A stretch of DNA of 64,000 nucleotides from Actinospica robiniae DSM 44927 (GTDB lineage Bacteria; Actinomycetota; Actinomycetes; Streptomycetales; Catenulisporaceae), in the NCBI RefSeq assembly GCF_000504285.1, contig NZ_KI632511.1:8352154-8416153 (forward strand), written 5' to 3'. Positions 7,552 to 16,003 of the stretch are shown piece by piece (the first letter of the stretch is position 1; each line of letters starts with the position of its first letter). Made by a program: the position numbers and the translations under genes. The notes under the pieces are model-generated. The model was not told where the DNA came from. It was given only the letters and a program-made list of their open reading frames with translations, and ran no database searches.

Positions 7552-8414
7552 GCCTGACCGTAGGTGTGAGTCCGGCCGAACGGGGTGAAGCCCATCGTCT
7601 CGTAGGTGAGCCTGGCCACGGGGTACGCATCGTCGCCGCGAGGATTGACGGTGGCCATGCGGGCACCGGCCGCGGCGAAGCGGCGGAGCAGTTCCGTGCC
7701 GAGCGCTCGGGAGAGGCCGAGGCGGCGGTGTTGCGGGTGGGTGCCGACGGGCTCGAAGTGGCCGACGCGGCTGATCTCGTCGTACCAGCCCTGGTAGTAG
7801 GCGGCAGGGGTGCCGTCGGGGGCGATCGCCAGCAGATCGAATTGCGGCTTGTACGGCCAGAGTCCGCGCATCGCAGCGTGCTGCTGCTCGCGGTAGGTCG
7901 AACCCCAGGCAGACCAGGCCTCGCGGTGGGCTGCCGCGCGGGTGGCAATGTGTGCGGCATTGCATTGCAGTAGCTCATAACCGCTGGGCAACGTGGACGC
8001 CGGCGGCAGGGATCTGAGATCGATGCCGAGGCAGGAGAAGAATGGGCGGTCCACCGCCGCGCGGTAACCGCGGGCGGTGAGTGCGGCGGCGATGTGGGGC
8101 TCGTTGTCGCTGATCGTGGTGCTGACCGGGACAGAGCTCGAATGCTCTGCCCAGGCGAGGACCTCGTCCACCACGGCCGGATAGGCGGGGTCGGCTTGCA
8201 CGGTCAGCTCGCCGGGGCCCTCCAGCCAGCCCCACGCCACGACGCGATCGTGATCGCGCCACACGGCCGTCGGGCCCTGCTCGGCCTCGCCCGCGCAGGT
8301 GGCGGCCCAGGCCAGGTCACCCGCATGGCGCCAGCTCGCCTCCGGGAACAGGCGGGTCGCCAGGCCCTGCATGGCCCGCAGGTCGATCGGGCCGGCGTGT
8401 TCGTCGCGGTGCAT
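7548..8414 (-). CDS. GNAT-family N-acetyltransferase
   Basis: 288 residues. The C-terminal half carries the GNAT acetyl-CoA motif (VGTHPQHRRLGLSRALGTEL) after beta strands ending in SRVGHFEPV, followed by the final NPRGDDAYPVARLTYETMGF element. The N-terminal half looks like a second, degenerate GNAT repeat (about 30-125), a common tandem layout in actinomycetes. The acceptor is unknown. The ATG at 8414 has no strong ribosome-binding site. Confidence 0.8.
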   Translation of the reverse strand: MHRDEHAGPIDLRAMQGLATRLFPEASWRHAGDLAWAATCAGEAEQGPTAVWRDHDRVVAWGWLEGPGELTVQADPAYPAVVDEVLAWAEHSSSVPVSTTISDNEPHIAAALTARGYRAAVDRPFFSCLGIDLRSLPPASTLPSGYELLQCNAAHIATRAAAHREAWSAWGSTYREQQHAAMRGLWPYKPQFDLLAIAPDGTPAAYYQGWYDEISRVGHFEPVGTHPQHRRLGLSRALGTELLRRFAAAGARMATVNPRGDDAYPVARLTYETMGFTPFGRTHTYGQA

Positions 8415-8511
8415 GATCGCCGATGCTGCCAGCCGGTCCGGGCGGCGGCAAGCGGTTTACTCGAGGCCACGTCACGCTTTGGCGGCTGAAGGTTCCGGTA
8501 CCCGGGCGGGC

Positions 8512-8529
8512 CGGGTACGGTTGTACCCG
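8512..8529. promoter_or_regulatory. Small palindrome upstream of the methyltransferase gene
   Basis: CGGGTAC, GGTT, GTACCCG form a 7-bp inverted repeat ending 24 bases before the ATG at 8554. Another GGTACCC lies just upstream near 8497. This could be an operator or a leader hairpin; no regulator is assigned. Confidence 0.3.
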
Positions 8530-8553
8530 ACCGATCAAGGGAGAGATACGGGA

Positions 8554-9378
8554 ATGGGTTCCTATCGGCCGGCCTGGGCGCCGGATGTCGTCGACCTCGA
8601 GGTTCCGTCGGCGGCCCGGATGTACGACTACTACCTTGGCGGGTCCCACAACTTCGCGGCCGACCGGCAGTTGGCGGAGGCGGCGCTGAAGGCGTGGCCG
8701 GACACGCCCTACATGTGCCGGGCCAACCGGGCGTTCCTGCGCCGGGCCGTGACCTTCCTGGCCGAGTCCGGCGTGGACCAGTTCCTCGACCTCGGCTCGG
8801 GCATCCCGACCGCGGGCAACGTGCACGAGATCGTGCAGGCCGTGCGGCCCGAGGCCCGCACCCTCTACGTGGACTGCGACGCCGTCGCCGCCGCGCACGG
8901 CAAGGCCCTGCTGCGCGACGAGCCGAACGCCGCGTACGTCCAGGCGGACCTGCGCGATCCGGACGCCGTGCTCGCCAGCCCGGAGGTCAAGGACCTGCTC
9001 GACTTCAGCCGCCCGGTCGCCGTCATGATGCTGATGACCCTGCACTTCGTGCCGGACGCCGACGACCCGATCGGCATCGTCACCGCCTACCGCGAAGCCG
9101 TCGCGCCCGGCAGCTACTTCGTCTTCACCCACGGCACCAACGAGTACCGGCCGGCGAACACCGGCGGCATCACCAAGGTCTACGAGAACGCCAGCCACGG
9201 CATCGTCCCGCGCGACCGCGCCCAGATCCAGGCTCTGGCGGCCGGTTGGGACCTGCTCGAGCCCGGCCTGACCGACGTGATCCTGTGGCGCCCGGACCCG
9301 GCCGAGCTCGAAGACGACCCGCTCGGCGGCGACGTCGCCCGCTACTCGACTTTCGCCGGAGTCGGCCGCAGCGGCTGA
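8554..9378 (+). CDS. SAM-dependent methyltransferase, SAV2177 type (Methyltransf_19)
   Basis: 274 residues. The N-terminal signature RMYDYYLGGSHNFAADR (22-38) is typical of this actinobacterial family. Motif I, the S-adenosylmethionine loop, is LDLGSGIPT (78-86). An acidic strand end (LYVDCDAVA) and a motif IV-like segment (VAVMMLMTLHFVPD) follow. These proteins are numerous in Streptomyces and relatives and often sit near regulators; natural substrates are mostly unknown. The ATG has a GGGAGAG site upstream. A hairpin terminator at 9423-9467 ends the unit, so it is probably monocistronic. Confidence 0.9.
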   Translation: MGSYRPAWAPDVVDLEVPSAARMYDYYLGGSHNFAADRQLAEAALKAWPDTPYMCRANRAFLRRAVTFLAESGVDQFLDLGSGIPTAGNVHEIVQAVRPEARTLYVDCDAVAAAHGKALLRDEPNAAYVQADLRDPDAVLASPEVKDLLDFSRPVAVMMLMTLHFVPDADDPIGIVTAYREAVAPGSYFVFTHGTNEYRPANTGGITKVYENASHGIVPRDRAQIQALAAGWDLLEPGLTDVILWRPDPAELEDDPLGGDVARYSTFAGVGRSG

Positions 9379-9422
9379 GCCGTTCCCGCTGGCAGGACGG
9401 CAAGAGTGTACGGCGAACGAAG

Positions 9423-9467
9423 AGGTTCCGGAGCCTGATGCGAAACAGCATCCTGGCTCCGCAACCT
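9423..9467 (+). terminator. Hairpin terminator after the methyltransferase gene
   Basis: A 13-bp stem with one mismatch (9423-9435 with 9455-9467). Its loop contains a further 5-bp stem (GATGC 9437-9441 with GCATC 9448-9452). It lies 45 bases after the stop codon. The rest of 9379-9576 holds nothing recognisable. Confidence 0.6.
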
Positions 9468-9576
9468 TCATCATATGAGGGAATGCCCACCACGGCTTCG
9501 TTGCACTGATCTCGACCACTGATATTCGAAGTCTCATCCGAAACGCCCAAGCACCAGTCGCGGCGGCGGCCCACCC

Positions 9577-10110
9577 CTAATCGCGTGGTAGGGGTGTGTG
9601 AGACGGTGCGGCCGGGGTCACCGCCGAGTCGTCGAAGGTGATCAGGGTGCGCGCGCCGATGCGGGCGGCCTCGGCGAGCACGTCGGCGCCGAAGCGCTCC
9701 CACAGCCCCCGCAGCCGGGAGGTGACGATCACCGCGTCGACCGCCTGGTTCGGCACGTCGAGGCGGATGCCCAGGTTGTGCCGTACCCGGTCGCGTGGAT
9801 GGCGTGAGCGCAGCTGCCCGACCACCTGCTCGTCGAAGTCGGCCAACAGCCGCTCCGACCCGCCGTCCGGCACCCGCGGCCCGCAGCCGAAGACGGCCAC
9901 CCGCGCGCCCGGGTCCAGCCGCGCGAGCGCGTCCGCGATCTCGTCGCCGACGTCGAGGCCGCGCACCTGCTCGGCCTGCGCGTTGATGAACTGGATCAAG
10001 TCTTCCGTGGACCCCTCCGGCGGTGGGCGGCTCGGCGCCACGATCTCAGGCGCTGCGCCGGGGCACCACCCCAGCTTTTCCGCCGCTCCGCGCGGACCGC
10101 GCCATAGCAA
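9577..10110 (-). CDS. Hypothetical protein with Rossmann-like strand pattern
   Basis: Up to 177 residues. The middle shows alternating strands and helices with GARVAVFGCGPRVPDG and AVDAVIVTSRLRGLWE, reminiscent of a nucleotide- or S-adenosylmethionine-binding fold without a clear Gly-rich motif I. The upstream limit is a TTG at 10110. Codon bias is clearest downstream of about 10020, so the true start may be an internal GTG and the protein nearer 140 residues. No family recognised. Confidence 0.5.
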   Translation of the reverse strand: MLWRGPRGAAEKLGWCPGAAPEIVAPSRPPPEGSTEDLIQFINAQAEQVRGLDVGDEIADALARLDPGARVAVFGCGPRVPDGGSERLLADFDEQVVGQLRSRHPRDRVRHNLGIRLDVPNQAVDAVIVTSRLRGLWERFGADVLAEAARIGARTLITFDDSAVTPAAPSHTPLPRD

Positions 10111-10481
10111 GGGTCGGAGACGGGATCGAAGAGAAACGATTGATATCTTTGTCAGTCCCCTGCGCTATGGCGTCGGCTCGGCGCCTCGTTCCGCAATCCG
10201 AAAGTGCATTTGTGTTTCGGTCCGCGCCCTACGGGGCAGGGGCGGTCGCGTTTGACGAGAACGAGAAAAATGACTGCGGGGATTGCCACGGCGCGGCCAC
10301 TTGCCGTTATTCTACTTCTGATTCTGGTGGTCGAGCGCCGGGCGGTTCCCGCCCCGCGCCGGGTGGTCATGCGTTCGTATGCGGCGTCGGTGGGCCCGCT
10401 GCGCTGCGCGTCGGCTGCCCCGGCACCGTGCTGTGCGGTGCTTCGCCACGGCCGTGTCACCACTCGTAGTAGGGGACTGAC
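10111..10481. other. 371-bp intergenic region upstream of the LuxR-type regulator
   Basis: No convincing gene. GTCAGTCCCCT at 10151-10161 recurs as its exact reverse complement AGGGGACTGAC at 10471-10481, the second copy overlapping the ribosome-binding site of the regulator gene. The left part is AT-richer (about 10130-10155). An open plus-strand frame across the region has poor codon bias and was not called. Confidence 0.4.
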
Positions 10482-13265
10482 ATGTCTGCGATGAAGGTGT
10501 GCACCACGCTCGTCGAACGCGAGCGGCAGACGCGCCACCTCGCCGAGGTGTTCGACGCGTGCGTGGCCGGGCACAGCCCGGTCGCCGTGCTGAGCGGCCC
10601 GCCGGGCAGCGGGAAGACCGCGCTGCTCGGCTGGTTCCGGGACCTCGCCGCCCGCGAGGGGGCCAGCGTGCTCGGCGCCGCCGCGTCGCCGCAGGAGCGC
10701 GATCTGCCGCTCGGGGTGGTCGATCAGCTGCTCTACGACGCGCGCTCGCTGGCCCGGGTCGCCGAGCGGATCGGCCCGCTGATGGCCGAGGTCGCAGCCG
10801 ACAGCTGGCACGACGCGATGCTCGGCGCGGAACAGCAGTCCACCGCGCGCGCCCTGCGCCGGCTGTGCTCCGCGTTCGCGGACGTCGCCCAGGTCGCGCC
10901 GCTGGTCATCGCGGTCGACGACACCCAGCACGCGGACCTCGCCTCGCAGCAGTGCCTGGCCTCGCTGATCGCCCGGCTGCGCGGGACCCGCACCATGATC
11001 GTGCTGACCGAGGGCGACGGGCCGGCACCGGTCAGCCCCCTGATCCACGCCGCGCTGCGGCGCAACGGCGAAGCGCGGCCGCTGCGGCTGGCCCCGCTCA
11101 GCGGCCAGGGCGTGGCCACCCTGCTCGACCGGTTCCCGGGGCTGTCCGGGGCCGAGCGGGCCGGCCGGGCGCACGCGGTGACCGGCGGCAATCCGCTGCT
11201 GCTGCGGGCCCTGATCGAGGACGCGCTGGCCATGCCGCCGGACCAGGAGCCGTTCCTGGTGCCGGGTGAGGTCTTCGCCCACGCGTTCCGCGCCTGCCTG
11301 CGCTCGGCCGAGCCGGCCGTGCAGGCCGTCGCGCAGGCTTTCGCCGTGCTCGAACCCGCCTTCGCCCCGGCCCGCGCGGCCCGGCTGCTCGACACCACCC
11401 AGGAGGCGGTGGAGCGCGGCATGGCCGCGCTCACCCGGGCCGGCCTGCTCGACGCCGGCCGCTTCCGCTGCCGGCAGGCGCGCGCCGCGGTGCTCGACAC
11501 GCTGCGGCCGGACGAGCTGGCCGAGATGCACGCGGCGGCCGCCCTGCTGGCGTACCGGGACCGGGAGCCGGTCGAAGCGGTCTCCCGGCACCTGGTAGCG
11601 GTCGACCGGATCGAGCCGGAGTGGGCGGTGCCGGTGCTACTCGAGGCGGCGGAGCAGGCACTCGCCGCGGGCGACGCGGAGCACGCGCTGGCCTGTCTGC
11701 GGCAGGCCGAATCAGCGTGCGACGACTGTGGCCGGCAGGCGCGGATCCTCTCGCTCAAGGCCCGGACGAAGTGGCGCAGTGACCCGTCGGCCGCCGCCCC
11801 CTACCTGCCGGATCTGGTCGCGGCCGTGCGTGACGGACGGCTCGGCACGCGTCAGTGTGCTGCGTTGGTGCATGCGCTGTACTGGCACGACCGTCCGGAC
11901 CTCGGCGCCGAAGTGCTCGACCTGCTGCCCGCATCGGTCGGCGCGGGCGAGCGTGCGGAGGGCCTGGACGAGGCGCTGCTGTGGACGGCCTTCACGTTCC
12001 CGCAGCAGGCCGCGGCCGTGCGGGCGCACCGCACGCGGCTAGGGCTCAGGGGCGCCTCCGCCAACGGCGCCACGCCCGCGGCACTGGTTGCCGCGGCGTT
12101 GGCCACGGCCGGGATCGACGGCCCCGCGGCCGCCGCGGCCGCCGAGGAGGCGCTGCACCGGATGCGCCCGGGCGGCGAGTACCCGACTCAGGCCTATGTC
12201 GCGCTGCAGGTGCTGCTGCGGATCGGGCGCCCGGACGCCGCGGCGTTCTGGTGCGACGCGCTGCTCGGCCCGGCTATCGCGGCGGACGAGACCACGCTCG
12301 AGGCGCTGCTGCTGGCCGTGCGCGCCGAGATCGTCTTGGCCAAGGGGGATCTGGCCGCCTCGGCCGCGGACGCGAACAAGGCGCTCGACCTGATCAGCAT
12401 CCGCGGCTGGGGTCTGGCGGCCGGTGCCGTGCTCGCCACCCTCGTCATGACCGCGACCGAGTCGGGCCGGGACGAGGACGCCGCGCGGTACCTGGGCCTG
12501 CCGGTGCCGGCCGGGATGATGCGCACTGTCTTCGGCCTGCGCTACCTGTTCGCCCGCGGCCTGTACTACCTGGCAGCCGGCCGGGTCGGCGACGCCCTGA
12601 TCGACCTGCGCGAGTGCGGCCAGACCGCCGTGGCGCTCGGCTGCGACATGCCCGGCGTGGTGCCCTGGCGGCTCGGGCTCGCCGCCGCGCACCTGGCCGC
12701 CGAGGAGCGCGAATGCGCCGCCCGGCTCGCCGCCGAACAGCTGAACATGCTCGCACCGGAACACGGCATGCTGCGCGGCCGGGCGCTGCGCGTGCTCGCC
12801 TGCGCGGGCGAGCCGAAGCACCGGATGACGATGCTGCGCGAGGCGATCGAGCTGCTCAAGGGGGCGGAGGACTGGCTCGAAGTGGCCCGCGCCTACGCCG
12901 ATGTCTCAGAGACCTTAGACGCCTCGGGGGAGACCAGCCGGGCCCGGCTGACGCTGCGCACCGCCCGCACCATCGCCCGCCAGTGCCAGGCGATCGGCCT
13001 GCTGCGCCGGATGAGCGCGGGCGTGCCCGCCGTGCCCGCCGTGCCCAGCACCGTCGGCGCGCAGGCGTGTCTGGTGCAGTCCGCCGCGCCGGAGCTGAGC
13101 GACGCCGAGCGCCGAATCGTCGGCCTCGTCGTGCTCGGACATACGAACCGCGAGATAGCCAGCGCGCTGTGGGTCACGATCAGCACGGTGGAACAACACC
13201 TGACCCGGGTCTACCGGAAGCTCGGCATCACCAGACGCGCGGAACTCCCCGAGGCGCTTGCCTAG
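10482..13265 (+). CDS. LuxR-family ATPase transcriptional regulator (LAL type)
   Basis: 927 residues. An N-terminal AAA-type ATPase has Walker A GPPGSGKT (39-46) and a Walker B-like LVIAVDDTQHAD. A long alpha-helical TPR-like middle region follows. The C-terminal LuxR helix-turn-helix occupies roughly the last 56 residues (LSDAERRIVGLVVLGHTNRE, then ISTVEQHLTRVYRKLGITRR). This is the layout of large ATP-binding LuxR regulators, activators of antibiotic clusters or carbohydrate genes in actinomycetes. No biosynthetic cluster lies nearby, so the target is unknown. The ATG has an AGGGGAC site. The large inverted-repeat element begins five bases after the stop. Confidence 0.9.
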   Translation: MSAMKVCTTLVERERQTRHLAEVFDACVAGHSPVAVLSGPPGSGKTALLGWFRDLAAREGASVLGAAASPQERDLPLGVVDQLLYDARSLARVAERIGPLMAEVAADSWHDAMLGAEQQSTARALRRLCSAFADVAQVAPLVIAVDDTQHADLASQQCLASLIARLRGTRTMIVLTEGDGPAPVSPLIHAALRRNGEARPLRLAPLSGQGVATLLDRFPGLSGAERAGRAHAVTGGNPLLLRALIEDALAMPPDQEPFLVPGEVFAHAFRACLRSAEPAVQAVAQAFAVLEPAFAPARAARLLDTTQEAVERGMAALTRAGLLDAGRFRCRQARAAVLDTLRPDELAEMHAAAALLAYRDREPVEAVSRHLVAVDRIEPEWAVPVLLEAAEQALAAGDAEHALACLRQAESACDDCGRQARILSLKARTKWRSDPSAAAPYLPDLVAAVRDGRLGTRQCAALVHALYWHDRPDLGAEVLDLLPASVGAGERAEGLDEALLWTAFTFPQQAAAVRAHRTRLGLRGASANGATPAALVAAALATAGIDGPAAAAAAEEALHRMRPGGEYPTQAYVALQVLLRIGRPDAAAFWCDALLGPAIAADETTLEALLLAVRAEIVLAKGDLAASAADANKALDLISIRGWGLAAGAVLATLVMTATESGRDEDAARYLGLPVPAGMMRTVFGLRYLFARGLYYLAAGRVGDALIDLRECGQTAVALGCDMPGVVPWRLGLAAAHLAAEERECAARLAAEQLNMLAPEHGMLRGRALRVLACAGEPKHRMTMLREAIELLKGAEDWLEVARAYADVSETLDASGETSRARLTLRTARTIARQCQAIGLLRRMSAGVPAVPAVPSTVGAQACLVQSAAPELSDAERRIVGLVVLGHTNREIASALWVTISTVEQHLTRVYRKLGITRRAELPEALA

Positions 13266-13515
13266 GGCGAATTGATGATCAGCTGAGTGCTCCTGGAGTG
13301 TGGTGTCTTGTCGGGTCGGGGTGGTCGTCTCGGTGTGGGCGGCCGCTTCGCGCCGCCCGGTTTGTCTGTCCACCCACCCACCCGTTGCGTTGGTGGGGTG
13401 GGCTGGGGTTTCAAGATCTCGCCTCCGGCGCGGGCCCTTCCCTCGGAGAGTGCCGGGTCCTCGTGGGTGCTGGCGTTGGCGGGGCGGGCTGGGGTTCGGG
13501 GTGGTCGGGTGCCGG

Positions 13516-13676
13516 GTGTGTGCTCTCTCCTCGGCCGGTCCCCGGAGGCAATCAGGAACCTGCCGGGAGCTCAAGCGGCGGTGACTTGGGTCGATGCTCG
13601 ATTCTGCAGGGCGCCGCTTGACCTCCCGGCAGAACCCTGATCGGGCTTCGCCTGCCCGACCGAGGAGAGAGCACAC
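13516..13676. repeat. Internal palindrome of the left arm (two copies of a ~65-bp motif)
   Basis: A copy at 13516-13580 and its imperfect reverse complement at 13612-13676 face each other across 31 bp. Both outer ends read GTGTGCTCTCTCCTCGG and both inner ends AAGCGGCG. Pairing would give a roughly 65-bp imperfect stem in single-stranded DNA or RNA. Confidence 0.7.
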
Positions 13677-13766
13677 CCCCTGAGGGAGTGGTGCGGGCTG
13701 CGCTCGGGCCGGGTTCTGTCCGGTGGCCTGGTCGTGCTCGGTGCGGAAGGATTCTGCATCGCCCTG

Positions 13767-14200
13767 GTGTGATTGTCCCGGTGGTCATGCGAGGCGCGGG
13801 ATCGCGTGGCTCGGTCGTGCGCTGAGGGGAATTCCTGCATCTCGTACGTGCTGGACGGTGACGATTCCGTGCGGCATGCGGCCCGGGATCTTCCGATCCG
13901 GCGTCGTACGCTCCGACGGGCGCGTCCCTTGGTCACCTCCACCACCCCTCCCGCCACAAGTCCCAAGTCCCGACAACCTCCGTACGCTTCCATGCTAGAC
14001 GCCGCCACCGACAAAAGCCGTATATCTGGCTTTTACTGGATAAGGAAGATTCCGGAGATTTAAGGGGAACTCGGGCGTGCTCCCCGGCGTTGAAGGACTA
14101 GAGAAGAAAACAGCGGCTCAGACGGCGATGCCAGATCTCACATCAGGCGTGGCCGGACCACCGGCCCCGCCGCGCGGATCGATGATCGAGATGGTCGGAT
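13767..14200. other. Unpaired centre of the inverted-repeat element
   Basis: 434 bp without a convincing gene. It contains an AT-richer patch with a small hairpin (AAAAGCC 14013-14019, GGCTTTT 14028-14034) and a C-rich stretch near 13935-13960. Short open frames exist on both strands but lack ribosome-binding sites and consistent codon bias. Confidence 0.5.
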
Positions 14201-14291
14201 CAGGGTGATGCAGAATCCTTCCGGATCGAGCGCGGCCCGGCCACAGGGAGGGACCCGGGCCCGAGCGCCGCTCAAACCACTCCCCCAGGGG

Positions 14292-14450
14292 GTGTGCTCT
14301 CTCCTCGGTCGGGCAGGCGAAGCCCGATCAGGGTTCTGCCGGGAGGTCAAGCGGCGCGATGCAGAATCGAGCATCAGCGGAAACCGCCGCCGCTTGAGCT
14401 CCCGGCGGGTTCCTGATTGCCTCCGGGGACCGACCGGGGAGAGAGCACAC
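14292..14450. repeat. Internal palindrome of the right arm (two copies of the ~65-bp motif)
   Basis: The same motif at 14292-14356 and in reverse at 14388-14450, spacer 31 bp. With the left-arm pair the element holds four copies in alternating orientation. Confidence 0.7.
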
Positions 14451-14708
14451 ACCCGCAACCCGGCCACCCCGGACCACAGCCCGCCCCACCAAAGCCAGCA
14501 CCCCACAGACTCCGGCATCCCTCTCCGAGGGAAGGGCCTGCCAGCGGCGCCTTTCGATCTTGAAACCCGAGCCCGCCCCGCCAACGCAACGGGTGGGTGG
14601 GTGGTCAGACGAAACGGGCGACGCGAAGCGGCCGCCCACACCCCGACAACCACCCCGACCCGGCAAGGCACCACGCCCCAGGAACACTCAGCCGATCATC
14701 AATGCGCA

Positions 14709-14795
14709 GTAGGCCGTATCTTCAAACTTTCGCCGGGTCCGCGACGCCTGCCACGCACGCTCGCTGCGTTGCCGGATCGGTTACAGACGGCCTAC
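14709..14795. repeat. 87-bp segment bounded by 9-bp inverted repeats
   Basis: GTAGGCCGT (14709-14717) and ACGGCCTAC (14787-14795) bound a segment immediately outside the large element. It might be a short insertion-sequence relic or a terminator-like structure. No gene lies in 14704-14876. Confidence 0.3.
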
Positions 14796-14876
14796 ACGGT
14801 CGTCGAGACTGGCGAGTGACCTCGTGGCTCGGTGATCGTTAAGGGGACGGCCACTCGCCGACCCCTTGGAGGCAGC

Positions 14877-15191
14877 ATGACGTCGAACCAGCTCGACCCG
14901 ACCGTGGCGAAGTTCATCGACGCGCTCAACGCCGGAGACTCCGCCGCGTTCTTCAGCATGCTCACGCCGGACGCCACCATGAGCGACGACGGCACCGATC
15001 GCGATCTGCGTGACTGGGTCCAGCGCGAGATCTTCGGCAGCAACGGCCGAATGAAGGTCGAGTCGATCTCCGACGGCGGGACCGCTCTGGAAGCCGACTA
15101 CGCGAACGACACCTGGGGCGCCATGCGGACGACGTGGCGCTTCACCGTGTCGGGCGACAAGATCTCCCGCTTCGAGACCGGGCAGGCCTGA
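14877..15191 (+). CDS. SnoaL/NTF2-like small protein
   Basis: 104 residues with the cone-shaped NTF2/SnoaL pattern: an N-terminal helix (VAKFIDALNAGDSAAFFSML), then PDATMSDDGTDRDLRDWVQRE, and antiparallel strands ending WRFTVSGDKISRFETGQA. Such proteins are small cyclases, isomerases or unassigned binding proteins; no catalytic assignment is possible here. The ATG has a TTGGAGGC site. The next gene follows after 43 bp on the same strand. Confidence 0.8.
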   Translation: MTSNQLDPTVAKFIDALNAGDSAAFFSMLTPDATMSDDGTDRDLRDWVQREIFGSNGRMKVESISDGGTALEADYANDTWGAMRTTWRFTVSGDKISRFETGQA

Positions 15192-15234
15192 AAAACCGTT
15201 CGTCAGGGCTCGTGCTCCGCGTTACCGTGCGACG

Positions 15235-15990
15235 ATGGTGTCGCGGAGCTTTGAGGACCTGGTCGACGAGGCGTGGACGCTCGATCGCGGCGGTTGGGAC
15301 TTCTCGTACCTGGCGGGCCGAGTCGAGAGCCCGGAGCTGCCCTGGGATTATCGTCAGCGGGCCGGTGAGCTGGTGCGCAATGCGCAGTCCCTGCTCGATG
15401 TCGACACCGGCGGGGGAGAGTTCGTCTCCGGCCTCGCGCCGCTGCCGGCGCGGAGCGTGGCCGTCGAGAGGTGGGGCCCGAACATCGCGATCGCCCGAAA
15501 GCGCCTGGTCCCGCTCGGTGTGCGCGTCGAGGACCGGCTAGGTGCGGTGGCCGACGGCGAGCCGGGCTTCGACCTGATCCTCAATCGCCACGGACGCTTG
15601 GACGCAGGCGCGCTCGCGGCGCTGCTGGCTCCCGGCGGCCGTCTCCTCACTCAGCAGGTCGGAAGCCGCAATCACCTCGAACTCAACGAGCTCCTGCGGG
15701 TGCCGGCTGCGCAGCCGCCGGACGCGTGGACGTTGAACGTCGCCGTCGAACAGCTCGAGGCGGCCGGGCTTCGTGTGGAGCACGCAGACGAGGTGCTGCT
15801 GCCGTGCACGTTCCGCGACATCGGTGCCGTGGTCTACCAACTGCGGATGGTCGCGTGGCAGGTGCCGGGCTTTGATCCGGCAGCATACGAGGTCGAACTC
15901 CGGGACATGGACCGAAAGATCCTCGCGGAGGGCGGCCTCATCGTGCATGAGCACCGCTTCTTCCTCGAAGCAGTCGCGCCGAAGGATTGA
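15235..15990 (+). CDS. Class I SAM-dependent methyltransferase-like protein
   Basis: 251 residues. Motif I-like LLDVDTGGGEFVSGL lies near residue 55, an acidic strand end follows (VAVERWGPN), and FDLILNRHGRLD occupies the motif IV position. The C-terminal half has LRMVAWQVPGFD and an EHRFFLEA strand, as in the small actinobacterial methyltransferases related to YafE/BioC. The first strand ends LLDVDTGGG where D-x-G-x-G is usual, so the fold is clear and the substrate is not. It may be co-transcribed with the SnoaL-like gene, 43 bp upstream. Confidence 0.8.
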   Translation: MVSRSFEDLVDEAWTLDRGGWDFSYLAGRVESPELPWDYRQRAGELVRNAQSLLDVDTGGGEFVSGLAPLPARSVAVERWGPNIAIARKRLVPLGVRVEDRLGAVADGEPGFDLILNRHGRLDAGALAALLAPGGRLLTQQVGSRNHLELNELLRVPAAQPPDAWTLNVAVEQLEAAGLRVEHADEVLLPCTFRDIGAVVYQLRMVAWQVPGFDPAAYEVELRDMDRKILAEGGLIVHEHRFFLEAVAPKD

Positions 15991-16003
15991 CGAGCCGTCA
16001 GGT

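Larger units (their letters stand above)
13271..14703. repeat. 1.4-kb non-coding element with ~500-bp inverted arms
   Basis: The left arm (13271-13766) and right arm (14201-14703) align end to end as reverse complements with scattered substitutions and small indels. Both outer ends begin ATTGATGATC followed by A/G-GCTGAGTG. The longest exact block I can follow is 72 bp (13611-13682 with 14286-14357). The 434-bp centre (13767-14200) is unpaired. Mirror-image open frames in both arms are rich in Arg, Trp and Gly and have the look of non-coding DNA. No transposase and no clear target-site duplication are visible. It could be a MITE-like mobile element, a remnant, or a source of long hairpin RNA. 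Confidence 0.8.

Noticed and set aside
10023-10469. Plus-strand frame of 148 codons before the LuxR-type regulator
   Set aside because: Poor third-position GC bias, low-complexity Gly/Arg/Pro composition and no homology features.
13300-13584. Open frames in both arms of the inverted element with near-identical Arg/Trp/Gly-rich products
   Set aside because: Their similarity comes from the repeat itself. Codon bias is weak, there are no ribosome-binding sites and no domains.
13271-14703. CRISPR array or complete insertion sequence in the repeat-rich region
   Set aside because: Repeats are few, long and in alternating orientation with no regular spacers, and there is no transposase gene or clear target duplication.
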